Origin: CAWEWH01 sp963812775
Lineage (GTDB): Bacteria > Pseudomonadota > Alphaproteobacteria > Rhizobiales > Beijerinckiaceae
Reading direction: 5' to 3'
DNA: 64,000 nucleotides
NCBI GenBank assembly: GCA_963812775.1
Contig: CAWEWH010000003.1
Location: forward strand, 1-64,000
Position numbers and translations under genes: made by a program. Shown piece after piece: positions 8,762 through 16,188 of this stretch. How positions within the stretch are numbered: the stretch's first letter is position 1; each line of letters opens with the position of its first letter. The notes beneath the pieces are model-generated. The model saw only the letters and a list, made by a program, of their open reading frames with translations, did no database searches and was not told where the DNA came from.

Positions 8762-10576
8762 TCAGACCCGCGCGGCCGCCCGCTCCGTCTCCACCGCCGC
8801 GAGCGGCTGTCCGTGGCTGAATTGCAAGCTGGCGAAATGCGCGTAGAGCCCGCCCTTGGCGAGGAGGGCCGCATGCGTGCCCTCCTCGACGATGCGGCCT
8901 TCATCCATCACCAGGATGCGGTCGGCCGACAGCACGGTGGCGAGACGGTGCGCCACCACGAGCGTGGTGCGGCCCTCCATGAGATGGTCGAGGGCCGCTT
9001 GCACCTGCCGCTCGCTTTCCGCGTCGAGCGCCGAGGTTGCCTCGTCGAGCAAGAGGATCGGCGCGTCCTTGAGGATGGCGCGCGCGATGGCGAGGCGCTG
9101 GCGCTGGCCGCCCGATAGCGTGATGCCCCGCTCGCCGAGCGCCGTGGCATAGCCCTGCGGCAGCGCCTTGATGAAGCCGTCCGCCACCGCAAGCTCCGCC
9201 GCCCGCGCCACCTGCGCGTCGCTGGCCTCGGGCCGCCCGTAACGGATGTTGTCGGCAACGGTGGTGCCGAACACGGTGGGGTCCTGCGAGACGAGCGCCA
9301 TGCGGGCACGCAACTGGGCCGGGTCAGCGGCTGCCGCCTCGACGCCGTCGACGAGGATGCGCCCGCGTTGCGGATCGTAGAAGCGCAGCACGAGCTGGAA
9401 CACCGTCGTCTTGCCGGCGCCCGAGGGACCGACCAGCGCCACGCGCTCACCCGCCCTGATCGCGAACGAGATGCCGTGCAGCGCCGGCGTGCTGCTCCGC
9501 GTCGGATAGGCGAAATGCACGTCCTCGAACGCGATGGTGCCTATCGGCGCCGGCAGCGCGACCGGTCTTGCCGGCGCCTTGATGGCGGGCTCGGTGGCGA
9601 GGATCTCGGCGAGCCGTCCGGCCGAGCCCGCCGCCTGGCTCACCTCGGTCCACACCTGGCTGAGCTCGCCGAGCGCGCCGGCCGCGAACAGTGCGTAGAG
9701 CAGGAATTGCGAGAGCTGTCCGCCGGTCATGCGCCCCGCCAGCACGTCCTGGGCGCCATACCACAGGACGCCGACGACGCTCGTGGCGATGAGGAACATG
9801 GCGCCGGCTGTGAGGATGGCGCGCGCCCATGTCGATCGCCGTGCGGCCTCATAGGCCTCCTCGGAGGCGAGCGCGAAGTGCCGTGCGGTCGTGTTTTCGG
9901 CGCCGAACGCCTGCATGGTGCGCGAGGCGCCGACCGCTTCCGCCGCATAGGCGGAGGCGTCGGCGAGGCGGTCCTGCGCGAGCCGAGAGCGCCGGCGCAC
10001 GCCACGCCCGGAGGCGACGAGCGGCAGCACGATGATCGGGATGGCGCCCACCACCATCAGCGACAGCTTCGGGCTCGTCACCACCATCATGGCGACGGCG
10101 CCGATGAACAGGAAGAAGTTGCGCAGCGCGATCGACGCGCTGGCTCCGAATGCCGACTTGATCTGTGTCGTGTCGGCAGTCAGCCGCGAGACGATCTCGC
10201 CGCTCTTGACGGCGTCGAAGAAGGCCGGATCGAGACGCGTCAGGTGCCGGAACACGTCGGTGCGCAGATCGGCGACGACGCGCTCGCCCAGGGTCATCAC
10301 CAGGTAGAAGCGGCTGGCGCTGGCGAGCGCCAGGATCAGCGCCACGCCGATCAGCGCACCGAAATAGGCGTCGATCAGGCCGCCCTCGCCGCCGAAGCCG
10401 CGATCGATGACCCGCCTGACGGCGACGGGCAGCGTCAGCGTCGCGGCCGAGGCGACGATGAGGGCCACGATCGCCGCGGCGATGCGGCCCTTGTAGCGCG
10501 CCGCATAGGGAAAGAGTGGCTTCAGCGCGCTGAGCGGCGCCCGGCCCCGTTCCTCCCTCTCACCCGCGTCCGCCAT
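8762..10576 (-). CDS. ABC exporter, fused permease/ATPase (MsbA/ABCB type)
   Basis: A 604-aa half-transporter. Residues about 25-330 form the six-helix transmembrane domain with the family block LTRLDPAFFDAVKSGEIVSR. Residues about 350-590 form the nucleotide-binding domain with Walker A GPSGAGKTT, the Q-loop region LVSQDPTVFGTT, signature LSGGQRQRLAIARAI, and Walker B ILLLDEATSALDAES. Such proteins export lipids, peptides or drugs as homodimers. The substrate is unknown and there is no adjacent partner gene. A degenerate copy of the dispersed GCATGATC repeat lies just upstream of its start. Confidence 0.9.
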   Translation of the reverse strand: MADAGEREERGRAPLSALKPLFPYAARYKGRIAAAIVALIVASAATLTLPVAVRRVIDRGFGGEGGLIDAYFGALIGVALILALASASRFYLVMTLGERVVADLRTDVFRHLTRLDPAFFDAVKSGEIVSRLTADTTQIKSAFGASASIALRNFFLFIGAVAMMVVTSPKLSLMVVGAIPIIVLPLVASGRGVRRRSRLAQDRLADASAYAAEAVGASRTMQAFGAENTTARHFALASEEAYEAARRSTWARAILTAGAMFLIATSVVGVLWYGAQDVLAGRMTGGQLSQFLLYALFAAGALGELSQVWTEVSQAAGSAGRLAEILATEPAIKAPARPVALPAPIGTIAFEDVHFAYPTRSSTPALHGISFAIRAGERVALVGPSGAGKTTVFQLVLRFYDPQRGRILVDGVEAAAADPAQLRARMALVSQDPTVFGTTVADNIRYGRPEASDAQVARAAELAVADGFIKALPQGYATALGERGITLSGGQRQRLAIARAILKDAPILLLDEATSALDAESERQVQAALDHLMEGRTTLVVAHRLATVLSADRILVMDEGRIVEEGTHAALLAKGGLYAHFASLQFSHGQPLAAVETERAAARV

Positions 10577-10817
10577 TCCTCACCCCGGCGCATGCTCGCG
10601 AAAAGTTGCAGAGTTTTCGGATAGGTTCACGTGCCAAATCAATGAAATAGAGCACGCATCCGATCACTTTTGCTGGCCTGCGCGCTTGCGACATGCGCGC
10701 TTCGGGGGCGCTTGTCATGATTCCGGCCCTGCGCTATAGGGTCGCGACATCAGACATCAGGGTTCATTCGGCCGGAAGCCTCGTCCTGCGCGCCGCTCCA
10801 CTGCCGCAACGGGCAAC

Positions 10818-10841
10818 TGCCAGAGGTTATGCCAGAGGTTA
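10818..10841 (+). repeat. tandem 12-bp duplication of the rpmE ribosome-binding region
   Basis: Two exact adjacent copies of TGCCAGAGGTTA. Each copy carries AGAGG, so the Shine-Dalgarno region of rpmE is duplicated. The junction also creates an upstream in-frame ATG at 10829. Confidence 0.85.
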
Positions 10842-10846
10842 ATGTC

Positions 10847-11077
10847 ATGAAGGCCGATACGCATCCAGAATATCACATGATCAAGGTCGTCTTGACCGAC
10901 GGCAGCACGTACATGACGCGCTCCACCTGGGGCAAGGAAGGCGACGAACTGCACCTCGAAATCGATCCGAGGACGCATCCGGCCTGGACCGGCGGCAGCC
11001 AGCAGCTCATTGACCGTGGCGGGCGCCTGTCGCGCTTCAACAACAAGTTCTCGGGTATCTCGTTCGGCAAGAAGTAG
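10847..11077 (+). CDS. rpmE: 50S ribosomal protein L31
   Basis: Large-subunit ribosomal protein bL31. The product is 76 aa from ATG 10847 (MKADTHPEYHMIKVVLTDG). It ends with the basic SRFNNKFSGISFGKK region. The zinc-ribbon cysteines of the C+ form are absent, so this is the zinc-independent type. The 10847 ATG was preferred over the in-frame ATG at 10829 because AGAGG at 10834-10838 is spaced 8 nt from it and the family starts at MK. It is monocistronic with an intrinsic terminator immediately downstream. Confidence 0.95.
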   Translation: MKADTHPEYHMIKVVLTDGSTYMTRSTWGKEGDELHLEIDPRTHPAWTGGSQQLIDRGGRLSRFNNKFSGISFGKK

Positions 11078-11106
11078 CGTCCTGACAAATTGCCGAAAAT
11101 GACATC

Positions 11107-11137
11107 AACCCCGGCCAAGCCGGGGTTTTGTTTTTTT
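11107..11137 (+). terminator. rho-independent terminator of rpmE
   Basis: GC-rich stem AACCCCGGC / GCCGGGGTT with a CAA loop, followed by TTTTG and seven T residues. It lies 30 bp after the rpmE stop. Confidence 0.93.
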
Positions 11138-11236
11138 GGGTACGGACATGGGATGAGCGCCGTTCATTCGTAAGGCCGGTGACTTCAACCCCAGACAGCC
11201 CGTCGCATGTGCGCCATTTTCGGAGAGAGGCATTCC

Positions 11237-12472
11237 GTGAAAAGATTTCGTCGCCTCCCGTACGCTGCAGTGTTCCTCATCGTTCTCGCGGCACCGCTCG
11301 CGGCCCGCGCGCAGAATGCCGCGAACCTTACCGCCACGCATCTTTACGCCGGCACGCTGGCCCAGGGTGAGAGCGAGCTCACGGCCCTGCTGCAGCGTGA
11401 GCCGAAGAACGCCGAGGCCCGCTTCGGTCTTGGCAGCGTCAAATTCGTGCGCGCCGTGGAGCGGCTCGGCCAGTCGATGTATCGCCATGGCCTCGAACCG
11501 CCCCGCACCATGATGGTGCCGATGCTGCGTCTGCCGGTGCCGCGCAATCCCAATCCCGCTCCCCTTACCTATGAGGGATTCCGCGCCATCCTGCAGCAAT
11601 TCACCGACGATCTTGGGCAGGCCGAAGCCGTCCTCGGCGGCGCGCCGTCAACCGACGTGAAGCTGCCCATCGATCTGGCGCGCGTGCATCTCGATCTCAA
11701 CGGCGACGGCAAGGTCGCCGACGAGGAGCGGCTGTGGTCCATCCTCGGCTTCGTCGACGCGCGCGCCCGCGGCAGCGCACCCGACGCCTTCGAGATCGCC
11801 TTCGACAAGGGCGATGTCTATTGGCTGCGCGGCTATGCGCATCTGCTCATGGCCATCGCCGAAACGTGGCTGGCGCACGATTTCCGTCCCACCTTCGAGC
11901 AGACCTTCCACCTCTTCTTTCCGCGCGCCGGTCTCCCCTATGCCGCACCCCTCGGCAGCGAGAAGAGCGATCCCGGCTCCGCGGATTATCCGGTGTTTGC
12001 CGATGCCATCGCCTTCATCCATCTGTTCAATTGGCCGGTGGTCGATGCCTCTCGCCTTTCGCGCGTGCACGGGCATTTCAAGGCGGTGGCCGCCATGAGC
12101 CGGGAGAGCTGGGCGGCGATCCTCGCCGAGACCGACGACGACCGCGAATGGATCCCCAATCCGCGCCAGGGCAATCCTTTCCCGTCCTTGCCGGTGACGC
12201 AGGAGCGCATCGACGGCTGGCTTGCCGCCATGGCGGAGTTCGACGCCATCCTCGACGGCAAGAAGCTCGTGCCGCACTGGCGCTTCCAGAAGGGCATCAA
12301 CTTCAAACGCGCGCTTCTCGAGCACAAGACCCTCGATCCGGTCATGTGGCTGACGGGCGCAGGCGTCGTGCCCTTCCTCGAGGACGGGCCGGTGATCGGC
12401 GCCGCCGCCTGGAACGACATCGTGCGCAGTTTTCAGGGCAACTTCTTCGGCTACGCCATGTGGTTCAATTAG
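11237..12472 (+). CDS. secreted hypothetical protein with an EF-hand-like loop
   Basis: A 411-aa exported protein not assigned to a characterised family. The GTG at 11237 is chosen because GGAGAGAGG ends 6 nt before it and it is followed directly by a clean signal peptide (VKRFRRLPYAAVFLIVLAAPLAARAQ). After the signal there is a TPR-like helical segment (ESELTALLQREPKNAEARFGLG). At about residue 155 lies an EF-hand-type acidic loop, DLNGDGKVADEE, suggesting Ca2+ binding. The remainder is mostly helical with conserved-looking Trp and Pro residues. It stands alone between rpmE and an SDR gene. Function unknown. Confidence 0.75.
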   Translation: MKRFRRLPYAAVFLIVLAAPLAARAQNAANLTATHLYAGTLAQGESELTALLQREPKNAEARFGLGSVKFVRAVERLGQSMYRHGLEPPRTMMVPMLRLPVPRNPNPAPLTYEGFRAILQQFTDDLGQAEAVLGGAPSTDVKLPIDLARVHLDLNGDGKVADEERLWSILGFVDARARGSAPDAFEIAFDKGDVYWLRGYAHLLMAIAETWLAHDFRPTFEQTFHLFFPRAGLPYAAPLGSEKSDPGSADYPVFADAIAFIHLFNWPVVDASRLSRVHGHFKAVAAMSRESWAAILAETDDDREWIPNPRQGNPFPSLPVTQERIDGWLAAMAEFDAILDGKKLVPHWRFQKGINFKRALLEHKTLDPVMWLTGAGVVPFLEDGPVIGAAAWNDIVRSFQGNFFGYAMWFN

Positions 12473-12518
12473 CTTCGGACTTATACGGCGCAGCCGACTT
12501 GGCGGAGCGGGGGAAGGC

Positions 12519-13343
12519 ATGCGCGACCTTGCCGGCAAGACAGCGTTCGTGACGGGCGGAGCAAGCGGCATCGGGCTGGCGCTCGGCCGGGTCTTTGCCG
12601 AGGCAGGCATGAAAGTCGTGCTCGCCGATATCGAGACGGACGCCTTGGCAACCGCCGTTAAGAGCCTGCACGATGTCGGAGCAGACGTGCGCGGCGTGAT
12701 CTGTGATGTGGCCGATGCCGACAGCGTCGAGCGAGCGGCCAAAGCGGCATACGATTCATTCGGAAAAGTCCACGTCGTCTGCAACAACGCCGGTGTCGCA
12801 GGCGGCAGCGGCATTGACGATATTTCGCTCGAGAACTGGCGCTGGGTGCTCGACGTCAATCTGATGGGCGTGCTGCACGGTGTGCGCACCTTCCTGCCGC
12901 ATATCCGCGCCCACCGCGAGGGCGGCCACTTCGTCAATACGGCCTCCATGGCCGGGATGATCAGCGGCCTTGGGTTCAGCCCCTATGCGGCGAGCAAGTT
13001 CGCGGTGGTGAGCATGTCGGAGGGCCTGGCGGCGCAACTGAAGCCGCTCGACATCGGCGTCACCGTGCTGTGCCCGGCCTTCGTGCGCACGCGCATCAGC
13101 GAGAGCGCGCGCAACCGGCCGTCGCGCTATGGATCGGCGCGCAAGCCGGACCCCGCGAGCCCGGCGGGCGCGCTTGCCGGCCTGCTCGCCGAACTGTCAG
13201 CCTCCGGGCTCGACCCGGCGGAGGTGGCGCGCCAGGTCCTGGCGGCCATCCGCACGGACGAGCTTTACGTCTTCACGCATCCCGAGATGCGTGGCGAGGT
13301 CGAGGCCCGCTTCGCGGCCATTCTCGCGGCTCTGGATCGTTAA
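12519..13343 (+). CDS. short-chain dehydrogenase/reductase
   Basis: A 274-aa classical SDR. The cofactor motif TGGASGIG is at residues about 13-20, NNAG follows strand 4, and the catalytic Ser (NTASMAG) and YxxxK (PYAASKFAV) are present. An Asp after strand 2 (LADIETD) favours NAD(H) over NADP(H), as is known for the fold. Substrate cannot be inferred. The gene begins 46 bp after the EF-hand protein and precedes the tetR-coq4 unit by 74 bp. It could be within the TetR regulon, but no operator was seen directly upstream of it. Confidence 0.9.
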   Translation: MRDLAGKTAFVTGGASGIGLALGRVFAEAGMKVVLADIETDALATAVKSLHDVGADVRGVICDVADADSVERAAKAAYDSFGKVHVVCNNAGVAGGSGIDDISLENWRWVLDVNLMGVLHGVRTFLPHIRAHREGGHFVNTASMAGMISGLGFSPYAASKFAVVSMSEGLAAQLKPLDIGVTVLCPAFVRTRISESARNRPSRYGSARKPDPASPAGALAGLLAELSASGLDPAEVARQVLAAIRTDELYVFTHPEMRGEVEARFAAILAALDR

Positions 13344-13381
13344 AACCGCGAACTCGGGGAATTTGCCGGTGCGGAGGCATC

Positions 13382-13418
13382 TTGACTCAGGTCTAACTAT
13401 TGTTAGACTGCAGTCTAA
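13382..13418 (+). promoter_or_regulatory. overlapping operator palindromes and promoter at the tetR start codon
   Basis: TTGACT at 13382-13387 and TAGACT at 13404-13409 (16-bp spacer) form a plausible sigma-70-type promoter. The perfect 16-bp palindrome TTAGACTGCAGTCTAA (13403-13418) ends on the A of the tetR ATG. A second inverted repeat, GTCTAAC-TATT-GTTAGAC, spans 13391-13408 and overlaps it. This layout fits TetR autorepression and would give a leaderless or nearly leaderless mRNA. Confidence 0.75.
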
Positions 13419-14056
13419 TGCCCGCTACCGTGCACACCCTGGCGTCCCGTGAGGCGGTCCTCAAGGCCGCCAAGCGGCTGTTCGCGCGCCGCGGCTTGCA
13501 GGTCGTGACGATGCTCGACATCGCCGAGGCCGCGAAAGTCTCCCGCGCCACCGTCTTCAACCAGTTCGGCTCCAAGGCCGCCGTGCTCGACGCCATCGCG
13601 GCCGAGGTGCTGGGCGGCTATGTCGCGCTCCTCGACGCGGCGCTCACGCAGCGCACGGCCGACACGGCGCGGCTGCTCGTCGAGATCGGCGCGAGGATGG
13701 GCCACGGCATCGCGGCGGAGAGCGATTTCTACCGCGCCTTCTTCACCGACATCGCCAAGGTCTCCCTCGGCCCGGACGAGGGCGGCGAGGCGCAGCAAGT
13801 GCGGCGTGCCGCCTTCGAGCGGCTCGTGCGCCTGTTCCTGCGCGCCCAGGCGCGCGGCGATCTGACCCGGGCCGAGGAGGCGGAGGATCTGGCGGAGGTG
13901 TTCGACAGCCTCGTCTTCGGCACCATCGCCCATTGGCTCAATCACGGCCCGGCCAAGGCCGACCTGCCGGAGCGCATGCGCCGCGCCGTCGGCCTGTTCC
14001 TGAAGGGCGCGCTGCGCGAGGCCGGCGCCCGAGAGCACAAGGAGTTGACCCGATGA
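13418..14056 (+). CDS. TetR/AcrR family transcriptional regulator
   Basis: A 212-aa one-component repressor-type regulator. The N-terminal helix-turn-helix is clear (VVTMLDIAEAAKVSRATVFNQFGSKAAVLDAI), and the C-terminal 140 residues form the variable ligand-binding domain with a TetR_C-like IAHWLNHGP segment. The ATG at 13418 has no Shine-Dalgarno and begins inside a perfect palindrome, suggesting autoregulation and leaderless initiation. A TTG at 13400 in the same frame is less likely. Its TGA overlaps the ATG of the coq4-like gene, so they are co-expressed. The ligand is unknown. Confidence 0.9.
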   Translation: MPATVHTLASREAVLKAAKRLFARRGLQVVTMLDIAEAAKVSRATVFNQFGSKAAVLDAIAAEVLGGYVALLDAALTQRTADTARLLVEIGARMGHGIAAESDFYRAFFTDIAKVSLGPDEGGEAQQVRRAAFERLVRLFLRAQARGDLTRAEEAEDLAEVFDSLVFGTIAHWLNHGPAKADLPERMRRAVGLFLKGALREAGAREHKELTR

Positions 14057-14739
14057 GCATGCTGCTTTCTTCCTCGCGCCCGTCGCGGCCGAAGCCGCAA
14101 TGGGGCCTCGCTCTCCGGCATCTGCGCGCCCTGCTGCGCAACCCGCAGGCGACGGAGAATGTCTTCGCGCTGACCGAGGCCCTCGAGCCGGACCGTGCGG
14201 CGCGCGGCGTCGACGCGCTCTTGGCGTTCCCGCAGGGCCGGCGCCTGTTCTTTCGCCGCCCGTCGCTGCTTGCGGCCCTGGCGGATCGCGAGGCGCTGGC
14301 GCGTCTGCCGGACGCCAGCGTGGGGCGCGCCTATCTCGATCACATGGACCGCTGGGGACTGTCGACCGCCAAGCTCGTCGAGATGCTTCCCGCCCGGCCG
14401 GCGGCGGACGACGACCTCGGCCTGCGTTGGTACAGCGAACGCCGCGTGCTGTGCCACGATCTCTGGCACGTTCTCACCGGCCATGGCTCTGATCCGCTAG
14501 GCGAGACCACGCTCCTGTGGTTCGGCTACGGTCTCGAGGGCGGCCGTGCCACGGCGCTGCTCATAATCGGCGCGACGCTGCGGAGCCTTCGCAGACACGG
14601 CCTGCGTCTCGTGCCACGCTTCTGGAAGGCGCTGCGCCAAGGCAGGAACGCGCGCGGTCTTCTCGCCCTTCCCTTCGAGGAGCTGCTTGCCTGTCCGCTC
14701 GCGGAGGTGCGCGCCATGGCCGGGCTGAGCGAGCGCTAG
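14053..14739 (+). CDS. Coq4-family ubiquinone biosynthesis protein
   Basis: A 228-aa protein with the Coq4 metal-binding signature HDLWHVLTGHG followed 8-9 residues later by the conserved Glu (HDxxH-x(n)-E), at about residues 136-152. In eukaryotes Coq4 is needed for coenzyme Q assembly and acts in C1 decarboxylation/hydroxylation. The alphaproteobacterial homologues are assumed to serve quinone synthesis or a related lipid step. The ATG overlaps the stop of tetR (ATGA), making this a tetR-coq4 operon, an uncommon way to control a quinone gene. The TAG stop lies in the CTAG end of a dispersed repeat. Confidence 0.8.
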   Translation: MSMLLSSSRPSRPKPQWGLALRHLRALLRNPQATENVFALTEALEPDRAARGVDALLAFPQGRRLFFRRPSLLAALADREALARLPDASVGRAYLDHMDRWGLSTAKLVEMLPARPAADDDLGLRWYSERRVLCHDLWHVLTGHGSDPLGETTLLWFGYGLEGGRATALLIIGATLRSLRRHGLRLVPRFWKALRQGRNARGLLALPFEELLACPLAEVRAMAGLSER

Positions 14740-14841
14740 CGCATGATCCCGAAAAGTGTGAGCGGTTTTCGGATAAGATCATGCGCAAAATAAAGACCTA
14801 GAGCGCGCATCCGTTTCGAAAGAAAACGGATCGTGCACTAG
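14736..14841. repeat. CTAG-bounded palindromic dispersed repeat, copy 1
   Basis: Best copy of a family seen at least seven times here. It has an imperfect palindrome from GCATGATCCCGAAAA to TTTTCGGATAAGATCATGC, then a second dyad around ATCCGTTTC...GAAAACGGAT. Both ends are CTAG, and these supply the TAG stops of coq4 (+) and rcdA (-). Confidence 0.85.
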
Positions 14842-15362
14842 CTGCGCCTCAGCAACGACTGCAGCCTGTCGAACTGCTGATTGACGGGGCTGTCCCCGCC
14901 GGAAGGCTTCTGCTGGCCGGTGATGAGGTTGTCGAGGTGCAGGATGCGCGCCTGCAGCCGCATCGACGCCGCAACGAGATCGCGCAGGCGTTCCGGCAGC
15001 GCCTCGTAGGTGTCGGCGTTGGTGGCCTTGTCCTGCCAGGTGAGCCTCACCTTGTGCTTCTCGCGCTCCGCCTGATCCGGGCTCATCTCGCCTTCGGCAA
15101 CGGCGCGCTGCAGCAGCAGCCATGAGGCGATCTGCATCAGCCGCGTGGTGAGCCGCATGCTCTCCGTCGCATAGGCCAGCGCGGCGTGCCGCGTCAGCGC
15201 GCCGGAATGCTTGCGGCCGGCGCCGTCGAGATAGTTGGCGGTCTCCTCGACGAGCCCCATGCCCTCGCGGAACAGCAACTTGAAGGCGTCCGACGACACG
15301 AAGCTCTTGCCGAACGAGATCGGCTTGTCGCGGCTATCCGATGTCTCGCGCTCGCCCTTCAT
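14838..15362 (-). CDS. rcdA: RcdA-family protease adaptor (DUF1465)
   Basis: A 174-aa helical protein of the DUF1465/RcdA family. In Caulobacter, RcdA joins CpdR at ClpXP and bridges PopA and cyclic-di-GMP-dependent delivery of CtrA for degradation at the G1-S transition. Visible family features are the SDAFKLLFREGMGLVEETANYL start and the helical core with RLTTRLMQIASWLLLQRAVAEGEM. The ATG at 15362 is preferred over GTG at 15368 because GGGAG is spaced about 7 nt from it. A perfect CtrA box sits about 105-120 bp upstream of the start, which would place the gene under its own target's control. Its partner cpdR is at 51.6 kb. Confidence 0.82.
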   Translation of the reverse strand: MKGERETSDSRDKPISFGKSFVSSDAFKLLFREGMGLVEETANYLDGAGRKHSGALTRHAALAYATESMRLTTRLMQIASWLLLQRAVAEGEMSPDQAEREKHKVRLTWQDKATNADTYEALPERLRDLVAASMRLQARILHLDNLITGQQKPSGGDSPVNQQFDRLQSLLRRS

Positions 15363-15465
15363 ACGCACTCTCCCGCAGGCTCAAGACCCGTCCCGGAATG
15401 GAACGGCGTCGCAGTCGTCGCGGGATCACCGGCAAATCTAACGCCATTTAAGAAAAACGTATCCC

Positions 15466-15480
15466 TTAAGACAAAGTTAA
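15466..15480. promoter_or_regulatory. CtrA box upstream of rcdA
   Basis: TTAAGACAAAGTTAA matches the CtrA consensus TTAA-N7-TTAA exactly and is followed by C as in the extended consensus. It lies 104-118 bp upstream of the rcdA start in otherwise GC-rich DNA. A weak -10 candidate (TTAAAT) lies on the rcdA side. Confidence 0.75.
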
Positions 15481-15581
15481 CCTTAACGAGGGCATGGGCG
15501 CCAGCGGCTGGTGACGGGAAAGCATGCGCGGTTTCGGAGACGGTTCCGGGTGCAAGTCGGCCGTGCTGCGGGCCTCCGAGC

Positions 15582-15608
15582 AAAAAAAAGCCGCCCGAAG
15601 GCGGCTTT
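15582..15608 (-). terminator. rho-independent terminator of the predicted sRNA
   Basis: On the minus strand: AAAGCCGCC, UUCG tetraloop, GGCGGC and eight T residues. The opposite strand has only three T residues after the stem, so it acts mainly on minus-strand transcripts. No annotated protein gene ends here, which points to an RNA gene or a long 3' UTR of DUF1192. Confidence 0.92.
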
Positions 15609-15677
15609 GAAAGTCTAAACAGGGAGGCGTCAAACAGAGTGGACAGGAGCCACTCGACATCCAGACGAATTTGGATG
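15582..15677 (-). ncRNA. predicted CtrA-controlled small RNA with anti-Shine-Dalgarno loops
   Basis: Predicted transcript of about 95 nt. A -10 element TATTAC lies at 15689-15684 (minus strand), directly downstream of a CtrA box at -24 to -38. Reading 5' to 3', it shows hairpin CATCCA/TGGATG (15677-15658), hairpin GAGTGG/CCACTC with a CUCCUGU loop (15655-15637), a CCUCCCU stretch (15627-15621), UAGACUUU, and a terminator stem GCCGCC-UUCG-GGCGGC with eight U residues (15608-15582). CUCCU and CCUCCC can pair with Shine-Dalgarno sequences. The overall plan resembles the MmgR-like RNA at 53.1 kb. The boundaries are inferred. Confidence 0.65.
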
Positions 15678-15683
15678 GATTTT

Positions 15684-15715
15684 GTAATAGTCGGGAAAGC
15701 TTAAGAATTGGTTAA
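15684..15715 (-). promoter_or_regulatory. CtrA-box promoter of the predicted sRNA
   Basis: A TTAA-N7-TTAA CtrA box spans 15701-15715 and is spaced 11 nt from TATTAC at 15689-15684 on the minus strand. A box covering the -35 region is the geometry of CtrA-activated promoters. Confidence 0.65.
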
Positions 15716-15775
15716 CGTTCACCTTAAAGGTCGAACGGCCTGTATCGTTCTGGCCGGGCGCCATTAACGGTCCCT

Positions 15776-15970
15776 CTAGCGCTTGAAGAAGCCGTCGGCG
15801 GCGGTGCGCGAGGCGTCCTTCTTGGCGCGCGCCTCCTTGAGCCGCACGATCTCCTCCTCCAGCATCGTCACGCGTTCGTCGAGCTCATGCAGCGAGAGCA
15901 GCGACAGGTCCTGGCCGATCTCGTGCTTGGACGGTTTCGGTCGCGGTTTCTCGTCGAGAAAATCGCCCAT
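15776..15970 (-). CDS. DUF1192 small protein
   Basis: A 64-aa soluble protein of the DUF1192 family. It has a basic, Pro-rich N-terminus (GDFLDEKPRPKPSKHEIGQDLS) followed by a coiled-coil helix (LDERVTMLEEEIVRLKEA) and a KKDASRTAADGFFKR tail. The function of the family is not known to me. The ATG at 15970 is used. A longer frame to 16075 would add an unlikely Arg/Pro-rich leader. It lies in the rcdA/trcR cell-cycle neighbourhood, with the predicted sRNA immediately downstream on the same strand. Confidence 0.85.
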   Translation of the reverse strand: MGDFLDEKPRPKPSKHEIGQDLSLLSLHELDERVTMLEEEIVRLKEARAKKDASRTAADGFFKR

Positions 15971-16188
15971 GCTGCGCCTCCCCTCGGGCCCGAGAATAGG
16001 CCGAGGCCGGACCGGAGGACAGAGGAGAGACGACGGAAAACTGGCGATCCTCGGTCGTCTGGCATCAGTCCGCAATTGTCATCCCCGGCCCGATCTGCCA
16101 ATTCCCTCGGCGACCACGCGCCTGATCGTCAAGTGTCCGCAGCTTTCGGACGAGATCGTGCGCAAGATCAAAGGTTGGTAGCCACACA

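Noticed and set aside
15466..15660. Cys-rich 64-codon frame in the rcdA upstream region
   Set aside because: It runs through the strong UUCG terminator and the CtrA box, and the RNA features explain the sequence better.
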